64,000 nucleotides of DNA, taken from contig NZ_JQMO01000002.1 in the NCBI RefSeq assembly GCF_000744785.1, forward strand, positions 1,674,001-1,738,000, written 5' to 3'. A program made the position numbers and the translations under genes. Shown here one piece after another: positions 47,674-56,174 of the stretch (position 1 is its first letter; each line of letters begins with the position of its first letter). This stretch comes from Kitasatospora azatica KCTC 9699 (GTDB lineage Bacteria > Actinomycetota > Actinomycetes > Streptomycetales > Streptomycetaceae). The notes beneath the pieces are model-generated. The model searched no databases. It was not told the origin of the DNA and saw nothing but the letters and a program-made list of their open reading frames with translations.

Positions 47674-49287
47674 ATGACCGAGTCAGACCTGCCCCTCACC
47701 GATTTCCACCCCTACCGCTGGGGCGACCCCGCCCACCGCACCACACTGCCGGCCGCCGCCCAGGAGACCCTTGCCGCCTTCGGCGTCCGCACCCCCGAGA
47801 AGCCGCCGGTGGAGCTGGACCGACTCCCGCTGCCCGAGCCCGCCGTGGACCTCGCGGCGCTGGCCGAAGCGGTCGGCGCCGAGCACGTCACCGCCACCCC
47901 GGCGGCCCGCCTCGCCCACACCCGCGGCTGGTCCACCCCCGACCTGCTGCGCCTGCGCGCCGGCGACGCCTCCGACGCGCCCGACGCCGTCGCCTACCCG
48001 GGCTCGCACGAGGAGGTGGTGGCGCTGCTGGAGTGCTGCGAGCGACTCGGCTACGCCGTCGTCCCCTACTCCGGCGGCACCTCGGTGGTCGGCGGCCTGG
48101 CCCCCGAGCGGGCCGGCTTCGCGGGCGTGGTCGCGCTGGACCTGAAGCGGCTGGACGCCGTGCTGGCGGTGGACGAGGTCTCCCGCACCGCCACCCTGCA
48201 GGCCGGCCTGCGCGGCGTGGAGGCCGAACGGCTGCTGCGCGAGCGCGGCCTGACGCTGGGTCACTTCCCGCAGTCCTACGAGGGCGCGAGCATCGGCGGC
48301 TACGCGGCGGCCCGCTCGGCCGGCCAGTCCTCGGCCGGGTACGGGCGGTTCGACGAGATGGTGGTCGGCCTGGTCCTGGCCACCCCGCGCGGCACCCTGA
48401 CCACCGGCAGCGCGCCCAAGTCGGCGGCCGGGCCCGACCTGCGCCAGTTGGTGCTGGGCTCGGAGGGCACCCTCGGCGTGATCACCTCGGTGACCGTCCG
48501 GGTCCGTCCCGTCCCGGCCGAACGGGTCTACGAGGCCTGGCGGTTCGACACCTTCGAGGAGGGTGCGGCGGCGCTGCGCCGGCTCGTCCAGGACGGGCCG
48601 CTGCCGACCGTGCTGCGCCTGTCCGACGAGGCCGAGACCTCGGTCAACCTGGCCGACCCGGCCGCGATGTTCGGCGGCGGCCCCGGCGGCTGCCTGGCCG
48701 TCACCGGCTACGAGGGCACGGCGGCCGAGGTGGCCGCGCGGCGGGCCGGAGCCGGCGAGGTGCTGGCGGCGGCCGGCGGGCAGCCGATGGGCACCGAGCC
48801 CGGCGAGGCCTGGCGCACCGGGCGCTACCGCGCGCCGTACCTGCGGGATCCGCTGCTGGACGCGGGCGTGCTGATCGAGACGCTGGAGACGGTGACCTTC
48901 TGGTCCAACCTGCCCGCGCTGCGCGCCGCCGTCACCGCGGCGCTGACCGACGCGCTGGGCGCCCAGGGCACCCCGCCGCTGGTGCTCTGCCACATCTCGC
49001 ACGTCTACGAGACCGGGGCCTCGCTCTACTTCACCGTCGCCTGCGCCCAGACCGAGGACCCGCTCGGCCAGTGGCAGGCCGCGAAGTCGGCCGCCAACGC
49101 GGCGATCCGGGCCACCGGCGCGGCGATCACCCACCACCACGGCGTCGGCACCGACCACCGCGAGACCTACGCGCAGGAGGTCGGGCCGCTGGCGATCGAG
49201 GCGCTGCGGGCGGTCAAGCGGGTGCTGGACCCGGCGGGGATCCTCAACCCGGGCGTGCTGCTGGCTCGCGACGAGAGCGGCCGCTGA
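47674..49287 (+). CDS. FAD-binding oxidase, alkyl-DHAP synthase (AGPS)-like
   Basis: 537 residues, VAO-family flavoprotein. The FAD fold shows AVAYPGSHEEVVALLECCERLGYAVVPYSGGTSVVGGLAP and, after the substrate domain, LVLGSEGTLGVITSVTVRVRP. The C-terminal segment LCHISHVYETGASLYFTVACAQ and AITHHHGVGTDHRETYAQEVGPLAIEALRAVKRVLDPAGILNPGVLL matches the alkylglycerone-phosphate synthase group. AGPS exchanges the acyl chain of acyl-DHAP for a fatty alcohol in ether-lipid synthesis. Next genes: a DAG kinase-like protein and an FMN oxidase. GAGG precedes the ATG. Confidence 0.87.
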   Translation: MTESDLPLTDFHPYRWGDPAHRTTLPAAAQETLAAFGVRTPEKPPVELDRLPLPEPAVDLAALAEAVGAEHVTATPAARLAHTRGWSTPDLLRLRAGDASDAPDAVAYPGSHEEVVALLECCERLGYAVVPYSGGTSVVGGLAPERAGFAGVVALDLKRLDAVLAVDEVSRTATLQAGLRGVEAERLLRERGLTLGHFPQSYEGASIGGYAAARSAGQSSAGYGRFDEMVVGLVLATPRGTLTTGSAPKSAAGPDLRQLVLGSEGTLGVITSVTVRVRPVPAERVYEAWRFDTFEEGAAALRRLVQDGPLPTVLRLSDEAETSVNLADPAAMFGGGPGGCLAVTGYEGTAAEVAARRAGAGEVLAAAGGQPMGTEPGEAWRTGRYRAPYLRDPLLDAGVLIETLETVTFWSNLPALRAAVTAALTDALGAQGTPPLVLCHISHVYETGASLYFTVACAQTEDPLGQWQAAKSAANAAIRATGAAITHHHGVGTDHRETYAQEVGPLAIEALRAVKRVLDPAGILNPGVLLARDESGR

Positions 49288-49288
49288 G

Positions 49289-50176
49289 GTGCCCGCCGCC
49301 ACGCAGGCACGCCGGTTCACCGCGGTGGTGAACCCGATCTCGGGCGGTGGCCACGCCGCCGCCCGCTGGGAGCCGGTCGCCGCGCTGCTGCGCGCGGCCG
49401 GCGCCACCGTGCACACCGAGCCGACCCGCAGCCGGGAGCACGCGATCGGCTGCGCGAAGGCCGCCGCCGAGCGCGGCGACGTGGTGGTCGCGGTCGGCGG
49501 GGACGGCCTGGTGCGGGACGTCGTGGCCGGCGCCGTCACCGGCCACGGCACCTTCGCCGTCGTCCCGGCCGGGCGGGGCAACGACCTGGCCCGGCTGCTG
49601 AACATTCCGGTGGACCCTGCGGCGCTGGCCGATCTGCTGTTGACCGGGTCGACACGCGATCTCGACGTGCTGGAGGTCAACGGGGTGATCGCGCCGGGCA
49701 ACGTGTACATCGGCATCGATTCCGTCGCCACCCGGATCATCAACGCCGGCCGCGGACTGCCCGCCCTGCTGCTCTACCGCCTGGCCCCGCTGCGCGCGAT
49801 CCTGTCCTGGCGAGCGGCCGGCTACACCCTCACCGTGGACGGTGTGCACAGCCAGGTCCGCGCGCACACCGTGATCCTCGCCAACTCCGGCGCCTACGGT
49901 CACGGCCTGCGGATCGTGCCGTCGGCCAAGCCGGACGACGGGCTGCTCGACGTGATGGTGGTCGGCGACGGCCCGCGCTCGAAGATCGTCTCCTTCATGA
50001 ACGAGGCCAAGCGCGGCACCCACACCGACCGCCCCGAGGTCTCCGTGCGGACCGCCCGCGAGGTGGCCGTGGACGCCGACCGCCCGATCCCGGTCTGCGC
50101 GGACGGCGACGAGATCGCCACCCTCCCCGCGCGGGTCCGGGTCCTGCCCGGGGCGTTGACGGTGATCGCCCCCTAG
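49289..50176 (+). CDS. diacylglycerol kinase-family lipid kinase
   Basis: 295 residues, DAGK catalytic fold. [29 protein letters not shown] opens the fold, and the ATP-loop sequence [21 protein letters not shown] has the GGDGT-type glycine motif, followed by [14 protein letters not shown] with the GRGND motif of DAGK/YegS. Products would be phosphatidic acid or other lipid phosphates. The GTG starts one base after the AGPS-like stop codon; both genes are likely translated together, fitting a lipid-phosphate or ether-lipid pathway. Confidence 0.92.
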   Translation: MPAATQARRFTAVVNPISGGGHAAARWEPVAALLRAAGATVHTEPTRSREHAIGCAKAAAERGDVVVAVGGDGLVRDVVAGAVTGHGTFAVVPAGRGNDLARLLNIPVDPAALADLLLTGSTRDLDVLEVNGVIAPGNVYIGIDSVATRIINAGRGLPALLLYRLAPLRAILSWRAAGYTLTVDGVHSQVRAHTVILANSGAYGHGLRIVPSAKPDDGLLDVMVVGDGPRSKIVSFMNEAKRGTHTDRPEVSVRTAREVAVDADRPIPVCADGDEIATLPARVRVLPGALTVIAP

Positions 50177-50238
50177 GCCGAGGGTGGGTTCCCACGCAGC
50201 GCAGCCCGGACGCTGTCCCGGCCGAGAGAGGCGAGCCC

Positions 50239-51414
50239 ATGCCCCAGCAGTTCGGCGACTACCAGAACGAGATCTACCTGCACGGCCTCGGCGGGGTGTT
50301 GCCCACCCTGCCGATGGCCTTCGCCGAACTGGAGGCCCGGGCCGAGGCCGCGCTACCGCCGTCCGTCTGGTCGTACGTGGCCGGCGGGGCCGGCGACGAG
50401 CACACCCAGCGGGCCAACGTCCGGGCCTTCGAGCGCTGGGGCCTGCACCCGCGGATGCTGGTCGGGGCCAAGCAGCGCGACCTGAGCGTGGAGCTGTTCG
50501 GCCTCACCCTGCCGTCGCCGCTGTTCATGGCCCCGGTCGGGGTGATCGGCCTGTGCGCCCAGGACGGGCACGGCGACCTGGCCACCGCCCGGGCCGCTGC
50601 CCGCACCGGGGTGCCGATGGTGGCCTCCACGCTGAGCGTCGACCCGCTGGAACGGGTCGCCGGCGAGTTCGGCGACACGCCCGGCTTCTTCCAGCTCTAC
50701 ACGCCGACCGACCGTGAGTTGGCCGCGAGCCTGGTGCACCGCGCCGAGGCCGCCGGGTTCAAGGGCATCGTGATCACCCTGGACACCTGGATCACCGGCT
50801 GGCGCCCGCGCGACCTGGCCACCGGCAATTTCCCGCAGCTGCGCGGGCACTGCCTGGCCAACTACTTCACCGACCCGGTCTTCCGGGCCCGGCTCAAGCA
50901 GACCCCCGAGGAGAACCCCGGCGCCGCCGTGCTGGAGTGGGTCGGCGTCTTCGGCAACCCGTTGACCTGGGACGACCTGCCCTGGCTGCGCTCGCTGACC
51001 ACGCTGCCGATCATCCTCAAGGGCCTGAGCCACCCCGACGACGTCCGCCGCGCCAAGGACGCCGGCGTGGACGGCGTCTACTGCTCCAACCACGGCGGCC
51101 GCCAGGCCAACGGCGGCCTGCCCGCCCTGGACGCCCTGCCCGGCGTGGTCAAGGCCGCCGACGGCCTGCCGGTCCTCTTCGACTCGGGGATCCGCTCCGG
51201 TGCCGACGTCGTCAAGGCCCTCGCCCTCGGCGCCACCGCCGTCGGCATCGGCCGCCCCTACGCTTACGGCCTGGCGCTCGGCGGCGCGGACGGCATCGTC
51301 CACGTGCTGCGCAGCCTGCTCGCCGAGGCCGACCTGCTGATGGCCGTGGACGGCTACCCGACGCCGGCCGACCTCACCCCCGAGTCCCTGGTGCGGCTCC
51401 CCCACCACCAGTGA
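50239..51414 (+). CDS. FMN-dependent alpha-hydroxy-acid oxidase (lactate 2-monooxygenase-like)
   Basis: 391 residues, FMN TIM barrel. [24 protein letters not shown] and [19 protein letters not shown] give the N-terminal substrate and FMN sites; the catalytic His is in [12 protein letters not shown], with the following GLPALDALP and [32 protein letters not shown] binding FMN phosphate. It oxidises lactate, glycolate or a longer 2-hydroxy acid. ATG preceded by GAGAGGCGAG. Its 3' end overlaps the convergent VOC gene by 41 bp. Whether it belongs to the lipid module is inference. Confidence 0.93.
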   Translation: MPQQFGDYQNEIYLHGLGGVLPTLPMAFAELEARAEAALPPSVWSYVAGGAGDEHTQRANVRAFERWGLHPRMLVGAKQRDLSVELFGLTLPSPLFMAPVGVIGLCAQDGHGDLATARAAARTGVPMVASTLSVDPLERVAGEFGDTPGFFQLYTPTDRELAASLVHRAEAAGFKGIVITLDTWITGWRPRDLATGNFPQLRGHCLANYFTDPVFRARLKQTPEENPGAAVLEWVGVFGNPLTWDDLPWLRSLTTLPIILKGLSHPDDVRRAKDAGVDGVYCSNHGGRQANGGLPALDALPGVVKAADGLPVLFDSGIRSGADVVKALALGATAVGIGRPYAYGLALGGADGIVHVLRSLLAEADLLMAVDGYPTPADLTPESLVRLPHHQ

Positions 51415-52057
51415 CGAGGTGGTACTCGTTCCCCTCGGGGTCGGTGAGCAGCTGATCCGCCGCCCCGGCGGCGGTGAGGGCGAACCGCAGCCGATTGGTA
51501 CCGGACTTGGGTGCGACCGGCGGCCCCATCACCAGGGTCGGCCCATGGGGGTCCCCCCGGCCGAAGGCTGGGGGAGGGTCGGCGCCGCGCAGTCGGACGC
51601 CCCGACTCCCCTGCTCCACCACGGTCCAGCCGGTCGCCTCGGCCCAGAACCGGCCCTGCTGCCGCGGGTCGGCGGCGTCCTGGCAGAGCTGAACGAGCGG
51701 CCCGCCGGTGTCCGCCACCGGCAGGACGCAGAACTCGTTCCCCTCGGGGTCGGCCAGCACCTCCCACGGCACCGCGCCCTGCCCGATGTCCACCCGCTCG
51801 GCCCCCAGGGCGAGCAACCGGCGCACCGACGAGGGCGGCTCCTCGCCGCCGGCCAGGTCGAGGTGCAGCCGGTTCTTGCCCTGCTTCGGCCGTTCCGAGG
51901 GGACGAACCACAGCTCGACCCCGTCCCCCGCCTTCGACCGCACCACCACCCGCCCGTCGCCCGGCGCCGACTCCCACTCCAGCGCCCGTGCCCAGAACTC
52001 CGCCAGCGCCCGCACCTCGAGCGCCTCCACCACCACAGCCGTCAGCCGTGTCGACAT
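51374..52057 (-). CDS. two-domain VOC-family protein
   Basis: 227 residues with two glyoxalase-fold repeats: [26 protein letters not shown] ... [14 protein letters not shown], and [29 protein letters not shown] ... [16 protein letters not shown]. The paired domains could build one active site within a monomer. Both halves end in DPEGNEF/Y, typical of the streptomycete VOC/antibiotic-resistance-like group. ATG 52057; upstream frame has no RBS. Overlaps the oxidase 3' end. Substrate unknown. Confidence 0.87.
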   Translation of the reverse strand: MSTRLTAVVVEALEVRALAEFWARALEWESAPGDGRVVVRSKAGDGVELWFVPSERPKQGKNRLHLDLAGGEEPPSSVRRLLALGAERVDIGQGAVPWEVLADPEGNEFCVLPVADTGGPLVQLCQDAADPRQQGRFWAEATGWTVVEQGSRGVRLRGADPPPAFGRGDPHGPTLVMGPPVAPKSGTNRLRFALTAAGAADQLLTDPEGNEYHLVTGGGGAAPGTRG

Positions 52058-52206
52058 GGCTTGCCCCCTTGTTCGGACAACCACGGTAGCTGAGGGGCCG
52101 TCACCCGGTGCGGGTCGATTCCTCACCCCAACGGCCGTGTCGGGGTGCGCGGGGGACGCGCAGGCTCACAGGGTCGAGGGGGGACCGCTGCGCGAAGGAG
52201 TGCCCG

Positions 52207-53472
52207 ATGGGCGATGGAGAGCACCAGCAGATGTCGGCGCGCGTCCTGCTCGCATTGGTGGTGCCGGCGGTGCTGGTGGGGGTGGTGTCCGCGCTCCTGC
52301 TGCTGGGGGTGAGCAAGTTGGCCGGCCAGCTGGAGCACTTCTGGTGGCACTACCTGCCGCAGCAGTTCGGCTTCGGCGGGTTCGACCGCTGGTGGATCGT
52401 GCTGGTGCTGACGGTCACCGGGGTGCTGGTGGGGCTGGTGGTCTGGCTGATGCCCGGTCACGGCGGGCCCGATCCGGCGACGACCAGCCTGGTGGAGGCG
52501 CCGCAGCCGCCCCGGGTGCTGCCCAGCCTCGCGGTGGTGACGGTACTGGCCCTGGCCGGCGGGGTGAGCCTCGGCCCGGAGAACCCGATCACGATGATCA
52601 ACATCGCACTGGCCTACTGGCTGGGCCACAAGCTGCTGCCCCGGACCAAGGCCGTGCTCTGGGTCGCCCTGGCGGCGGCGGGCACGATCGGCGCGCTCTT
52701 CGGGACACCGGTGGCGGCGGCGCTGATCCTCTCCGAGGCGCCCGCCGAGCCCGGCGGGCCGGCCCTCTGGGACCGGCTCTTCGCGCCGCTGGTGTCGGCG
52801 GCGGCCGGGGCGATCACCACGCTGGAGATCGCGGGCAACGAGTTCGTCATCGACCTGCCCCGCTTCCCGGGCGGAGGCCTGACGGACGCCGGCTGGGCGC
52901 TGCTGGTCGGCGCACTGGCGGCGGCCGTCGGCATGGCGGCCGTCTACGCCTTCGCGCCGCTCCACCGGCTGTTCCAGCGGCTCCGCCACCCGGCGCTCAC
53001 CATCACCCTCGGCGGCCTGCTGCTCGGCGGGCTCGGGGCGCTCGGCGGGGAGCTCACCCTGTTCAAGGGGCTCGACCAGGTCAAGGAGCTCGCCACCAGC
53101 TACACCCAGCACAGCGGCTGGGGCCTGCTCGGGCTGGCTGCGGTCAAACTGGTGGCCCTGCTGGTGGCCGGAACCAGCGGCTTCCGGGGCGGGCGGATCT
53201 TCCCGGCGGTCTTCGTGGCGGCGGCGCTGGGCTGCGCGATCAACACCGCCGTGCCGGACGTCCCGGTGGCACTGGCGGTGGCCTGCGCGGTGGAGGGCCT
53301 GCTGATGGCGGTCACCCGGGCCGGCTGGCTGAGCCTGTTCACGGCGGCCGCGATCGTCCCGGACCCCGGGCTGCTGCCGTTCCTGTGCGTGGCGGCGCTA
53401 CCGGCCTGGCTGCTCGTCACCGGGCGGGCCGAGATGCAGGTCCGGGCCGAGCCGCGCGCCGCCGCCGGGTGA
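52207..53472 (+). CDS. ClC-type ion channel/transporter protein
   Basis: 421 residues, about ten membrane helices. The ClC selectivity-filter segments are recognisable in modified form: GGVSLGPENP for GREGP and TSGFRGGRIFPAVFVAA for GxFxP, with FGTPVAAALILSE before them. The canonical gating Glu is shifted (LGPENP has Glu after Pro). Annotated in streptomycetes as ion channel proteins; chloride transport is presumed. ATG with AAGGAG 8 bases upstream. Confidence 0.88.
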   Translation: MGDGEHQQMSARVLLALVVPAVLVGVVSALLLLGVSKLAGQLEHFWWHYLPQQFGFGGFDRWWIVLVLTVTGVLVGLVVWLMPGHGGPDPATTSLVEAPQPPRVLPSLAVVTVLALAGGVSLGPENPITMINIALAYWLGHKLLPRTKAVLWVALAAAGTIGALFGTPVAAALILSEAPAEPGGPALWDRLFAPLVSAAAGAITTLEIAGNEFVIDLPRFPGGGLTDAGWALLVGALAAAVGMAAVYAFAPLHRLFQRLRHPALTITLGGLLLGGLGALGGELTLFKGLDQVKELATSYTQHSGWGLLGLAAVKLVALLVAGTSGFRGGRIFPAVFVAAALGCAINTAVPDVPVALAVACAVEGLLMAVTRAGWLSLFTAAAIVPDPGLLPFLCVAALPAWLLVTGRAEMQVRAEPRAAAG

Positions 53473-53494
53473 GTCTCCGGGGAGATCGGGAGTG

Positions 53495-53542
53495 GGGTGC
53501 TCAGGAGCTCGGGTGCTTGGGAGCTCGGGTGTTCAGGAGTTG
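53495..53542. repeat. 16-bp tandem repeat, three copies
   Basis: GGGTGCTCAGGAGCTC (53495-53510), GGGTGCTTGGGAGCTC (53511-53526) and a degenerate third GGGTGTTCAGGAGTTG (53527-53542). The last copy runs into the kinase stop codon, so the repeat also makes the protein's last codons. Confidence 0.8.
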
Positions 53543-55203
53543 CGCGGGTAGGTCTTGAGCACATGCCCCTTGACGTCGGCGGCCAGGTAGGTGCCGCCGT
53601 AGTCGTCGGCGAGGTAGACGCGGATCGTGGGCGCGTCGTTGGTCCAGTCCGGGTCGACGATGATGTACCGGAAGGTGGGGTGCGCGATGCCGAGTTGGGC
53701 CGGGGCCTGCGCGAACAGTGCGGGCAGCGCGTTCCAGTCGACGGTCTGCAGGTCCACCGTCCGGGTGCCGGAGGCCAGCTCCCCGCCGCTGGTCCGCTCC
53801 ACCGCGCCGCCGCTGGTGTAGTCGAACACGTCGTACAGCTTGTGGTTCGCCGCGTTCGGCGCCTGGGCCGAGGCGTGGTCCGGGAAGACGGTGAGCTCGG
53901 TGACCTGGGTGCCGCCCATCGCCGGGCGCAGCGTGTCGACGAGCGCGCGAGCGCCGGCGGGGGTGAGGAAGTCGACCTTGGGCGCGGCGGCAGGGGTGGT
54001 GGGGGCGAGGGTGGTGGGGGCGAGGGTCGTGGCGGGGGTGGTTGCCGGGGTGGTTGCCGGGTCGGTGCTGGTCGGCGCGCCGGCCGAAGTGCTCGGGTTC
54101 GGTGGCGCCGAGTGCGCCGACTTCGCCCCCTGCGCCGCCGAGCCGTCCGCGCCCTGCCCGAGCCCCCAGACCAGCACACCGGCGAGCACCACCACGGCCA
54201 CGGCGGCAGCCAGCAACGGCCCGCGCCGCCGGTACGGCGCGACCGGCGGAACCGGTACGGCGGGTGCGACCGGCGGAACGGGTACGGCGGGTGCGACGGG
54301 AGCGAGGGGTACGAGCTGTAGGGCAGGCGGCACCCGAAGCTGCATCGTCTCCTCGAACACCCCCGCCGACTCCGCCGCCGCCAGCATCCGGTCGAACGCC
54401 GCCGCGTCCGGCCGCTCCCCCGGGTTCCGCGCCAGCACCGCCGCCAGGGCCGGTCCCAACGCCCCCGCGCGCACCGGTGGCGGCAGCGGCTCGTCCAGCA
54501 CCGCCGCCAGCGTCGCCAGGCTGGTGCCCCGGCGCAGTGGGTGGTGTCCTTCGACCGCTACGTACAGCAGCATCCCGAGCGACCACAGGTCGGAGGCCGG
54601 ATCCCCCTCCACCCCGCGGATCCGCTCCGGCGCGATGTACTCGGGCGAGCCGATCAGGCCGCCGGTCGTGGTCAGACTGGTCGCCCCGGACAGTGCGGCG
54701 ATGCCGAAGTCGGTCAGCACCGGCGACCCGTCGGCGCGCAGCAGCACATTGCCGGGCTTCACGTCCCGGTGCTGGATCCCGGCGGCGTGCGCGGCCCGCA
54801 GTGCGCCGAGCACGCCACGCCCGATCCGCACCGCCTCGGCGGGAGGCAGCGCGCCCTGCTTGAGGCGGTGGTCGAGCGAGCCGCCGGGGACCAGCTCCAT
54901 CACCAGCCACGGGTGCGCGAGTTCGGGCCGGTCGACGATGTGATGGATCACCACCACATTGGGGTGCTGCAGCCGGGCCAGCGACCGCGCCTCGCGCAGC
55001 ACCCGCTCCCGCAGCACGGCGGTCGCTGCGGGATCGCCGCCGTCCATCGCCGGGTCGGGCGGGCGGACCTCCTTCAGCGCCACTTCCCGGTGCAGCGCGG
55101 TGTCCCAGGCCCGCCAGACCAGACCCATGCCGCCACCGCCGAGCCGTTCCACCAGCTCGAACCGGTCGTCAATCCGCTGTCCTCCCGGACCCCCTGCGTT
55201 CAT
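53533..55203 (-). CDS. transmembrane Ser/Thr protein kinase
   Basis: 556 residues. Kinase domain: Gly loop LGGGGMGLVWRA, Lys in VALKEV, HRDVKPGN catalytic loop, DFGIA, SPEYIAPERIRG (activation-loop end). It is followed by a Pro/Val-rich PVPPVAPAVP linker, one membrane helix (LLAAAVAVVVLAGVLVWGLG) and a Thr/Pro-rich external part ending in a ~130-residue domain (DTLRPAMGGTQVTELTVFP...DYGGTYLAADVKGHVLKTY). No PASTA repeats. The ATG at 55203 follows TACGAT by seven bases, so the transcript is probably leaderless. Confidence 0.9.
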   Translation of the reverse strand: MNAGGPGGQRIDDRFELVERLGGGGMGLVWRAWDTALHREVALKEVRPPDPAMDGGDPAATAVLRERVLREARSLARLQHPNVVVIHHIVDRPELAHPWLVMELVPGGSLDHRLKQGALPPAEAVRIGRGVLGALRAAHAAGIQHRDVKPGNVLLRADGSPVLTDFGIAALSGATSLTTTGGLIGSPEYIAPERIRGVEGDPASDLWSLGMLLYVAVEGHHPLRRGTSLATLAAVLDEPLPPPVRAGALGPALAAVLARNPGERPDAAAFDRMLAAAESAGVFEETMQLRVPPALQLVPLAPVAPAVPVPPVAPAVPVPPVAPYRRRGPLLAAAVAVVVLAGVLVWGLGQGADGSAAQGAKSAHSAPPNPSTSAGAPTSTDPATTPATTPATTLAPTTLAPTTPAAAPKVDFLTPAGARALVDTLRPAMGGTQVTELTVFPDHASAQAPNAANHKLYDVFDYTSGGAVERTSGGELASGTRTVDLQTVDWNALPALFAQAPAQLGIAHPTFRYIIVDPDWTNDAPTIRVYLADDYGGTYLAADVKGHVLKTYPRNS

Positions 55204-55504
55204 GGCCCGCATCGTAGGGGCAGCACCCGTCAGGGAGCCAAAGCCCATGGTCACTCCAGACCATCCCCCGCCCCGCCCCGTGCCCAGCCCCCACCCGCAC
55301 CCAGCCCAGAGCCCGTGCCCAGACCCCCACCAGCCCCGCGCCGGTCCCCAGACCAGAGCCCGTGCCCAGCGCCCCACCCGTCCCCAGGTGCTGCGCGCGT
55401 TCCCCGCCCGTCAGCCCGTCCGCGCCCGCTCTCAGACCCCCACCCGACCCCTGCCCGTCCCCAGAGCCCACCCGTCCCCCGCCCCGCGCCCGTTCCCGGT
55501 GCCT
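55204..55504. repeat. C-rich degenerate repeat region, no gene
   Basis: About 250 bases (55254-55504) of plus-strand C-rich sequence built from imperfect repeats of CCCGTGCCCAGNCCC-like units. No start codon with RBS and no protein-like frame is convincing on either strand. It separates the kinase promoter from the MurF-like gene. Confidence 0.6.
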
Positions 55505-56137
55505 CTACCCCTCCCCCCGGCCTCCCAGTGCGGCCGCCACCCGGTCGATCCCGAGGCCCACGCCCAGGGCCACGGCGGCGGCCGCCGCGGCGTAGCTGAC
55601 CTGGTCGGCGCCGGGCAGGCCGAGGCGGACCCGAGCCGCGGCGCCGCGCGGGTCGGTGAGGGTGAAGCTGGGACGGCCGAGCTGGTCCAGGGTCACGGCG
55701 GCGGCGCGGACGTCGCCGCTGGTGCGGCCGAAGGTGAGGACGGGGGCGTTGCTGCGGGCGGCGAGCGAGAGCGCGTACGGGTCGTCGGCGTTGAGTACCG
55801 CGAGGCCGTCGGCCGGCAGCGCGTCGAGCAGCGTGCCGAGGGCGGTGGCGCTGGCCTGCTTGCTGGCGCCCTGGGTGCAGCCGACGTTGAGCACCACGGC
55901 GACGCTCGGCGCACCGCCCCCGGTGGCGGGTGCGGGGGCCACCGCGAGCAACCGGGCCAGCAGGGCGGTGGTGCTCCGCTTGCCGACGGCTCCGGCGAGC
56001 GCGACCACCAGCGGCAGCGACGCCGACAGCGACGCCCCCGGGGACGCCGCCGGCGACGGCGACGGCGAGGCCGAGGCCGAGGCCGACCGAGCGCCGGCCA
56101 GGTCGGCGCACAGCACAGCAACCTCGCGCAGCGTCAT
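55505..56137 (-). CDS. MurF/Mur-ligase-like truncated protein
   Basis: 210 residues against ~450 for MurF. The segment VVLNVGCTQGASKQASATALGTLLDALPADGLAVLNADDPYALSLAAR resembles the central Mur-ligase domain (UDP-MurNAc-peptide and ATP sites), followed by LTFGRTSGDVRAAAVTLDQLGRPSFTLTD. The P-loop is degraded (VVALAGAVGKRSTTALLARLL for the usual G-x-x-GK-T/S-S/T). The N-terminal UDP-binding domain is reduced to a short MTLREVAVL stretch plus Ser/Pro repeats, and the C-terminal domain is missing after RVAAALGG. Probably an inactive relic or a repurposed regulator; codon use looks normal. Confidence 0.65.
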   Translation of the reverse strand: MTLREVAVLCADLAGARSASASASPSPSPAASPGASLSASLPLVVALAGAVGKRSTTALLARLLAVAPAPATGGGAPSVAVVLNVGCTQGASKQASATALGTLLDALPADGLAVLNADDPYALSLAARSNAPVLTFGRTSGDVRAAAVTLDQLGRPSFTLTDPRGAAARVRLGLPGADQVSYAAAAAAVALGVGLGIDRVAAALGGRGEG

Positions 56138-56174
56138 GCGGTCACGCTAACCACGCCCCCGCGCGTGTCGCCCG

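Noticed and set aside
49289..50176. Calling the lipid kinase a specific sphingosine or undecaprenol kinase
   Set aside because: The GGDG and GRGND motifs only place it in the DAGK/YegS family; no substrate-specific residues can be picked out by eye.
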